A DNA stretch of 64,000 nucleotides, from NCBI GenBank assembly GCA_012064415.1, contig SSNU01000127.1, positions 637,152 to 701,151 of the forward strand. The letters run 5' to 3'. Within the stretch, counting starts at the first letter, position 1, and the number at the start of each line of letters is the position of its first letter. Both the position numbers and the translations under genes were made by a program. This DNA is from Gyrodactylus bullatarudis (Eukaryota; Platyhelminthes; Monogenea; Gyrodactylidea; Gyrodactylidae). Below are positions 58,901 to 64,000 of this stretch, piece after piece. The notes under the pieces were generated by a model, which saw only the letters and a list, made by a program, of their open reading frames with translations, searched no databases and was not told where the DNA came from.

Positions 58901-59296
58901 AAGTTGTCTCTGATATCTTCGTACTTTAGAGGACTGGCTAGGGTCACTTTTAAGATAAGCTAAATAATTCGAGTATGCATTTAATCTGGCATTGAGTATA
59001 TTGCAAGTATCAGAATTATTTGAAACATTTGAGATTAATTGAGGATTGTCGTCAATATCTTCCTCATCATCGCAAATATCATTGAGTTCAGCTAAAATAT
59101 CTTTTTCGTCATCCGAATCAATGCTTATTTCATCATCAATATCAGTTTTTCCTTTTTTAATTTTGTTTTTACGAGGAGAAGACCTTCCAATTAATGAATT
59201 GAGTTCTTTTTCTAAATCTCCATCGCTTACGTCTGAAACATCATTGCTTAGACCAAGAAAGGCCTCTTTATGGGCAGGTTTCTTCTTTTTGAACAT
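52983..59296 (-). CDS. CC2D1 / Lethal giant discs homologue, nine exons
   Basis: Exons (high to low) 59296-58730, 58702-58475, 57647-57567, 57534-57295, 57266-56678, 56616-56309, 56217-56014, 53639-53466 and 53411-52983 give 939 residues, close to human CC2D1A. The family binds the ESCRT-III subunit CHMP4/Shrub and controls endosomal sorting, Notch traffic and ILV formation. DM14 domains repeat as L..R...YK.A...AK..G...K...Y...........G.P.D....PPPP; I count five (near residues 103, 180, 278, 362, 476) where four is usual. A C2 domain (about 645-795) includes LEIYVSLEFSYPSTDKPQK and VFFKRGLFKSNGELGSA, followed by a coiled coil. Introns run 27, 827, 32, 28, 61, 91, 2373 and 54 bp. The big ones hold transposon debris. 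It converges on Cdc20 with 249 bp between stop codons. I give no symbol because CC2D1A and CC2D1B cannot be told apart. Confidence 0.88.
53695..54470 (+). pseudogene. Ty3/gypsy integrase relic in CC2D1 intron 7
   Basis: Plus-strand frames give IHEISHGGKKATTELLKERY and CLLSQKSKTH (the H..H...C..C zinc finger, second Cys lost), RFMKLNMDMTDLPE, YKYLQTIRDRCSRWIE, then GFPNEVRTDCRSQFTSQDF and the NGIIQNKEKLK helix. This is the gypsy integrase order with worn catalytic residues and many stops. It lies antisense to CC2D1, inside its 2.4-kb intron, and can have no coding function. Confidence 0.7.
55075..55190 (+). pseudogene. Second integrase fragment in CC2D1 intron 7
   Basis: The frame SYHQLNGLAEVYADVFKTFI matches the HP.sNG.AE..V...K segment at the end of LTR-retrotransposon integrase cores. 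It differs from the corresponding NGIIQNKEKLK of the neighbouring relic, so it is a separate element. Confidence 0.45.
57988..58022 (-). ncRNA. PLE end with hammerhead-like core, in CC2D1 intron 2
   Basis: The minus strand reads GGCATGTAAAGACTGAAGAG then TATGGCCGAAATAGAG, the same layout as the ends of PLE-2 and PLE-3 with one stem mismatch. It is on the CC2D1 sense strand, so it would be present in the pre-mRNA. No PLE coding sequence remains. Confidence 0.45.
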
Positions 59297-59299
59297 TAT

Positions 59300-60485
59300 T
59301 TTAAAAATTTATTATAACATAACAAGAGAATAAATAAATTTTCAATTAATACTATTGTTTTTCTTGTTACACCAATAAGTGAGAATTAAATGCGCTAATT
59401 TGACATGCTCAATTGGATTTAATCAAAGATGTAAGTTTTTTCTAGCATATACTCGAAATTTTTGCGATTTATAAATAATACAATTTCATCAATATTATAT
59501 TGACAATATATTCCGATAAAATTTTTTCGGTCTAAATGTATTATTAGATTTACAGCAGCTGTATTACAGCTTTTAATCTTATCGAGTTATTCCCAAAAAT
59601 TAAATAAAAACTTCAATTTTTAAAATATTTCAGTTTCATTTATTAGTTTTTCTGATTAAATTTTTGACTCTTAATTCTCAAATCATACTTAATCAATTAT
59701 TAATAATCATACCACTGTTACAATATAATACTATTCATACAACCTTGAAATTCAAAAATAATTTTTCAACTTTATTCCTTTTATCTATTATCTGCTTCCT
59801 CAAATTGCCGGAAGGAATAGTTTATTATTATTATTATCATCATCAAATTTTAAATTATCACTACCTAGATGAAGATCCAAAATATTTCCCATATGTACTA
59901 ATTATTAGGGAAGGCGTTTGCTCTGTAAAATCAATACTTTTAGTGAACCTTAGAAATATACCGAGATTTTTTGAAAAAATACAGAGGGCAGCAACATGTA
60001 GATTAAGTATGAAATTATAGAAATTCTTCTGTACGTGTAAATCTTACATAGATTCGGTAAAAAAATATTATCCCTTGTGCACTTTGAATTGTACAACAAG
60101 TAGTGTCCATTTGGAGAGAAAATTATATAATTAAAAATATTTAATCCAAAGTGTTGGTGCTCTTGTTTTAAAACTTGTTGTTTTTTAACAAATAATTTTA
60201 CAGTTCATATGACAATTATATTTCATAACTCATGAAAGCATGGTGAAATGTAACTTGAATCTTCCAAAAATTTAGAATTATGTAAATTTTTTTCGGAATT
60301 TTTTACATTTTATCCTTCTGGTCTCTGGATCTTGAAAAATAATAATCCTGTCCAAATTAAAATTGAAAATACACCTCTCAAATATATTGCATGATTCTGG
60401 TTTGCATGACAATCTTTCTCTCAAATTTGTATGATTTCAGTTGTATAAGGGAATTAAAATTTGTTCCTAATATATTAAAGATTTT
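59300..60485. other. No gene seen
   Basis: CC2D1 upstream region and AT-rich spacer. The 118-codon frame at 59664-60020 starts with TTG, is rich in Ile/Leu/Tyr runs, and is probably compositional. Confidence 0.4.
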
Positions 60486-60491
60486 TATTAA

Positions 60492-61240
60492 CCCTAGAAC
60501 GGCATATCATGAAAATCGCATTGTCTGTAAATGGGGGTTTCTGGAACCCCTTGTTGAAAAAAGACCAAAAATTGAGTTAAATAGTGATTTATTTAGAACA
60601 TTGTAAGCACAAGTTAATACAATGCTCATTACAGAAATGACAAATTTGACAACACTGTTTCATTTTTGAAACTTTTTCTATCACAATAGTTGCATCTAGC
60701 TCTTTTACCAGACTTTGGACCATAGGTAATTCTATCTTCAGGAGCTTCTCGTTTCCTGTAGTCGATCAAACTTTTACAAATTTCATATATAAAGTCTCTT
60801 CTAGTTATGGTGAAAGCTGGATTCTTTTTCTTCATACTTATCGAATATAATACATAGGCATTATAAACGGCCAAATCAAGAGTGTTCCAATACATAGCAA
60901 GAGGCCATCTTTTTGTTCCCTTTTTGGATGAGTAGAAGCTTAATATTTGATCTAAAGAATCGACTCCACCTTTGTATTTATTATAATCAAGAATGATTTC
61001 CGGTTTTCCCTGAACACTTTCCGGTCGAGTGTGCTCAGAAGATAACATTAAAACTGGATGATTTTTCTTTTGTCCATATTTCAAAAGTGTTATTCTATCA
61101 CAAAAAATATAATCTGCCTGGTTTTCTGCTATTTTCTTGTCCTGAAAACTGACAGGTAAAAAATTGGCAAAACAGTTTGGGATCATTTGGGATATTTTCT
61201 GGCTTAAAAAGGGAAATTTAGTGTTGTCAGACGAAGTTTG
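60492..61240 (-). mobile_element. piggyBac element, 3' half
   Basis: TTAA (60488-60491) followed by CCCTAGAACGGC marks the right-hand end on the transposase strand. A subterminal palindrome GGGGTTTCTGGAACCCC lies at 60534-60550. The other end was not found, so the element is truncated on its 5' side near 61240. Confidence 0.65.
60629..61186 (-). pseudogene. piggyBac transposase C-terminal half
   Basis: 185 codons without a break: ADYIFCDRITLLKYGQKKNH, SSEHTRPESVQ, then the diagnostic YNKYKGGVDSLDQILSFYSS and KRWPLAMYWNTLDLAVYNAY (third catalytic Asp in KGGVDSLDQ). It ends in ARCNYCDRKSF, the beginning of the zinc-binding C-terminal domain, cut short by a stop at 60629. The first half of the transposase is missing, so it is not active. 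The first ATG is internal to the family and not a real start. The intact frame suggests a younger copy than the relic at 1570-2540. Confidence 0.8.
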
Positions 61241-61244
61241 GAAC

Positions 61245-62400
61245 TAAGATTACAGAAATAATTGTTCATTTGAGATATTTTATGATATAGATCTGTACTG
61301 TAGAGGCCTTTATTAGAATCTGTATTTAATTTCATTTTAATTACATAAATTAAATAATTGTGTGAGCGTAATCACAAAATAATATCATTATAATCAGCCC
61401 CTGAGCAAAATCTACAAATAATCTAGCTGAAAAGAAATGATTGATTTCTGATTATATGTTGATAAAATTTTCAAAATGAAAAAAATTTCAATTCAGTCAG
61501 GTTTATAGAAAACGCCTCTCTTTAATGATTCTCTTCTTTCAAAGATGTAAAAATTTATCCAAAATGGTTAATACACAATTTTGTGTTTATTTAAAAAATG
61601 TCAAATTTATTTTCATCTGGGATCTCTTCCCTTTCTCCTCAACCGAAATAATTCAGGTTTCATTTTTCCGTACATAAACACTCATGTTATTATTTACCCA
61701 AACTAATTTCATGACCTAAAAATATGATGCATACCCCTTTTTACGCATGTATCCTTGCTCTATTTAACACAAAAAGAATTCGCGTTTATATTGCTTCATG
61801 GCTTCCGAAAAGAATTTTCTTCGAATAGAAGAGTTGACAAGAAAACTTAATGTTTTCCAAATACAAATGATCGAAAATGGGGTTGTTTTCGATCTGAATA
61901 TTTTAACAAGTTTAATGTATTATTCACACAGACTTTTTTCTTGTTAAAACTTTTTCTCTCTTTTACAACAAACATTCTTTATGAAATTTTAATTTTCCTA
62001 CTTTTGGTATGTAGTCAGATGACTAAAGATTATGTTGATACGTTTTTAAGTATGCAGGCATATGATCTTGCATTTTATTCCTGATTTTATGAAAGAATAA
62101 TATTCCCCTTTTAATTGAAATTATATAAATTTCAATAGCATGGCAGGATAGTTATCAAGGTAGAGAATCCTTCACGATCATTAAAAAAATGATTTATGAT
62201 GACAAATATGGAATTGGAAAACAGGAAGAAAAATGTGATTGGAGCTACAATAAATGTAATGTTTGCTCATTACATGCCTAGATATTTTTTGCATCAAATT
62301 GCAAATTCATGCAACTTCAATTCATTCGAATTCTATTTGGGAGTTGGGACAACATTGATATATTATAGGAATTTTTTTGATCCATGATGAAACCTGAACT
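61245..62400. other. No gene seen
   Basis: AT-rich; no supported gene. Confidence 0.4.
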
Positions 62401-62407
62401 CTTGAAT

Positions 62408-62862
62408 AAATATTGGTAAAAGTAGATTTAATTGAAATATAACTCTGTTTAATTTTATCTGAAAAACCATTCAAAATTAATTAAACCTACTAACGACCTG
62501 CAGAAAAAATTGCTAGAACATTTTCCCCCTCTTGTTTTGCAGTAATTTTTCTGAGTGACAAAGAGACTAAGGGCTTTTTAACATAGATGAAATTAAAACG
62601 AATCCCTTGCGATGAGTTTTCATGTCATCGATAATAAAAAGACCAACACGATTCAAAGTAAACTTAAAGAGAAATAAGAGGGGGCAACTGTTCTCTAATT
62701 TAACCGAAAAAATCTCTTTCCGTATAATTGCAACCAATTATACCTTCATCCACCGAAGAAGGTACTTGATAATGTCAGTACCGAAACGTCTGGAAGAGAC
62801 TTTAGAAAAAGGTCGGTTATATTCCAATTAAATCTACTTTTAATGGTATTTATTAAAATTTT
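62408..62862. repeat. Inverted PLE-end pair, second type
   Basis: 62408-62445 (GGTAAAAGTAGATTTAATTG) is the inverted copy of 62812-62860. The right half holds a PLE-type terminus with a hammerhead-like core. There is no nuclease or RT between. Same architecture as 12506-12745 but a different sequence. Confidence 0.6.
62746..62796 (+). ncRNA. Hammerhead-like core with perfect stem II
   Basis: TCCA-CCGAAGA, then the 6-bp stem GGTACT/AGTACC, then GAAACGTC and TGGA. Stem I (TCCA/TGGA) pairs and GTC is a proper cleavage triplet. The only core defect is C for U at position 4 (CCGAAGA instead of CTGAAGA), which should abolish cleavage. Confidence 0.5.
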
Positions 62863-62864
62863 AT

Positions 62865-64000
62865 TTACGAGTTATTTTCGTTCAAAATGAAAAAGTCAAA
62901 AAGATAGACAGTAAAGGGAAATTTCGAACTTTTAACAACCTCTTAATGAAACTAGGTGGGCATATTTTTGGAAAAAATTACAAATATAAATCTACCAATG
63001 AGAACAAACAAGTTTATCTAACATATCCCCTTTTATTGAGTTTAGGCCTGTGGAAATTTGCTTACAGAAGAAAGATTAATACAGTGAACGCTAATTTACT
63101 TCGCTAGTTATAACCTATTCAATTTCTAATTTATTTTATGAGCAATATGTTTAGTAGTCTGATAAGTAAGACTATTCATTTATCAAAACCATAAATTAGA
63201 GATTTTAATAGTTTATTATCGAGCTAACACAATTCTTCCTCATTTATGAAAAAAATTCCTCAAATCAATAGGTTTAGATTGAATATAACATGACTTTGTG
63301 ACAAAACTCACTTGATCAAAATTAAACCAAGGAAAAAGGGTTTGTAATATTATATATGTAGAGAATTTTCATAATCCTTTGCAGATTATAATTACAATAG
63401 ATTTAATAGTACAAAGATTAAATTTTCTTAGAAGTAATATATTAGTATCAGATTTAATGCTGATATCAGCTTAGTTCTGGCTTAGATTAGGATCCTTTTT
63501 GACACTTTTTGAATTCTCTGATAAACATTTTCCAATGAGCAGACTTTGATAGATCTTTTTCATTTCATCTTGAATAAATTCAAACTAAACTTGCCTATAA
63601 TTACTTTGATACTTGCTATGCTACCTTTAATCTGAGAGGAAACTTGATTTGATATAATGAATTTCATTCAACGTGATCGTTATACATCTTGCTTATATAA
63701 GCGCCGGAAATTATCCTTCATGATAGCTTTTTCCCTCTTTTTGTTATAGCAGATATTTTTCCTTCATATTACTTTTACAAACATTTTTATCTCTAGCGTA
63801 CTTGTGTGATTGTTCTAAATAATTTTCTATTTTTTGCCTCGATGAAAAAATCTCACATTAGTTCACTGAATTTGAAAAAAATTAAGTATCGTTAAAATAT
63901 AAAATTCCTTTTCCCCCCACTGTTCAATGAACAAGGTATTCTGCTCTACATGTTTACTCTTGAAAGAAGAATTTAGAAGATCAATATCACAAGAGAGAGT
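62865..64000. other. No gene seen
   Basis: AT-rich sequence to the window end; no supported feature. Confidence 0.4.

Noticed and set aside
59664..60020. 118-codon hydrophobic protein
   Set aside because: Starts with TTG and is made of Ile/Leu/Tyr/Asn runs expected from AT-rich DNA.
1..64000. CRISPR arrays, operons, bacterial promoters or rRNA
   Set aside because: The window is eukaryotic; no spaced direct-repeat arrays of CRISPR type, no ribosome-binding-site-led gene strings and no rRNA sequence were seen.

Overview
This is an AT-rich nuclear window from an animal. It is dominated by decayed mobile elements, with a few real genes between them. Metazoan origin follows from the gene set: a CC2D1/Lgd orthologue, PPP4R2, Cdc20, an XRN2-binding-domain protein and a GPCR-like seven-helix protein. 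The most telling trait is intron size. Many spliced introns reconstruct at 27-32 bp with clean GT..AG ends and intact phase (51500-51526, 58703-58729, 57267-57294, 57535-57566, 33793-33820, 34151-34178). A few other introns are kilobase-sized and at least two hold transposon debris. Uniform ~27 bp introns in an animal are best known from dicyemid mesozoans, so a dicyemid or similarly reduced parasite is my inference. It is not proven by the sequence.

Layout. 1-24 kb is transposon country. It holds a piggyBac relic (1.6-2.5 kb), a nearly intact Penelope-like retroelement (PLE) with matching direct repeats (4.6-7.6 kb), a hAT-type MITE with a perfect 8-bp target duplication (13.9-14.5 kb), two more PLEs (16.1-17.6 and 19.9-21.5 kb), and a small membrane-protein-like locus interrupted by a piggyBac-type MITE (18.2-19.0 kb). 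At 24.5 kb there is a tiny spliced gene for a secreted, dibasic-processed peptide precursor that I do not recognise. 25-32 kb is again PLE, fold-back and MITE sequence.

32.5-37.1 kb carries an XTBD protein and the five-exon PPP4R2 gene. 37.9-41.7 kb holds fold-back elements and LINE remnants. 43.2-44.4 kb (minus strand) encodes an orphan seven-transmembrane receptor, immediately followed by three head-to-tail copies of a 1507-bp repeat containing a dead hAT transposase end. 49.3-59.3 kb is the gene-rich part: two small candidate genes, Cdc20 (plus strand), and convergent with it the nine-exon CC2D1 gene (minus strand), whose large introns contain a gypsy integrase relic and a PLE terminus. 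60.5-61.2 kb is half a piggyBac transposase; 62.4-62.9 kb is a palindromic PLE end pair.

The host genes are not functionally clustered. Cdc20 (anaphase-promoting complex), PPP4R2 (PP4 phosphatase targeting), CC2D1 (ESCRT-III/endosomal sorting) and the XTBD protein (XRN2 partner) are ordinary housekeeping genes. The distinctive biology lies in the mobile elements, whose ends repeatedly carry a hammerhead-like RNA core (CTGATGA/CTGAAGA ... GAAA), and in the unknown secreted peptide gene. Splice models were made by eye and have not been checked against transcripts.
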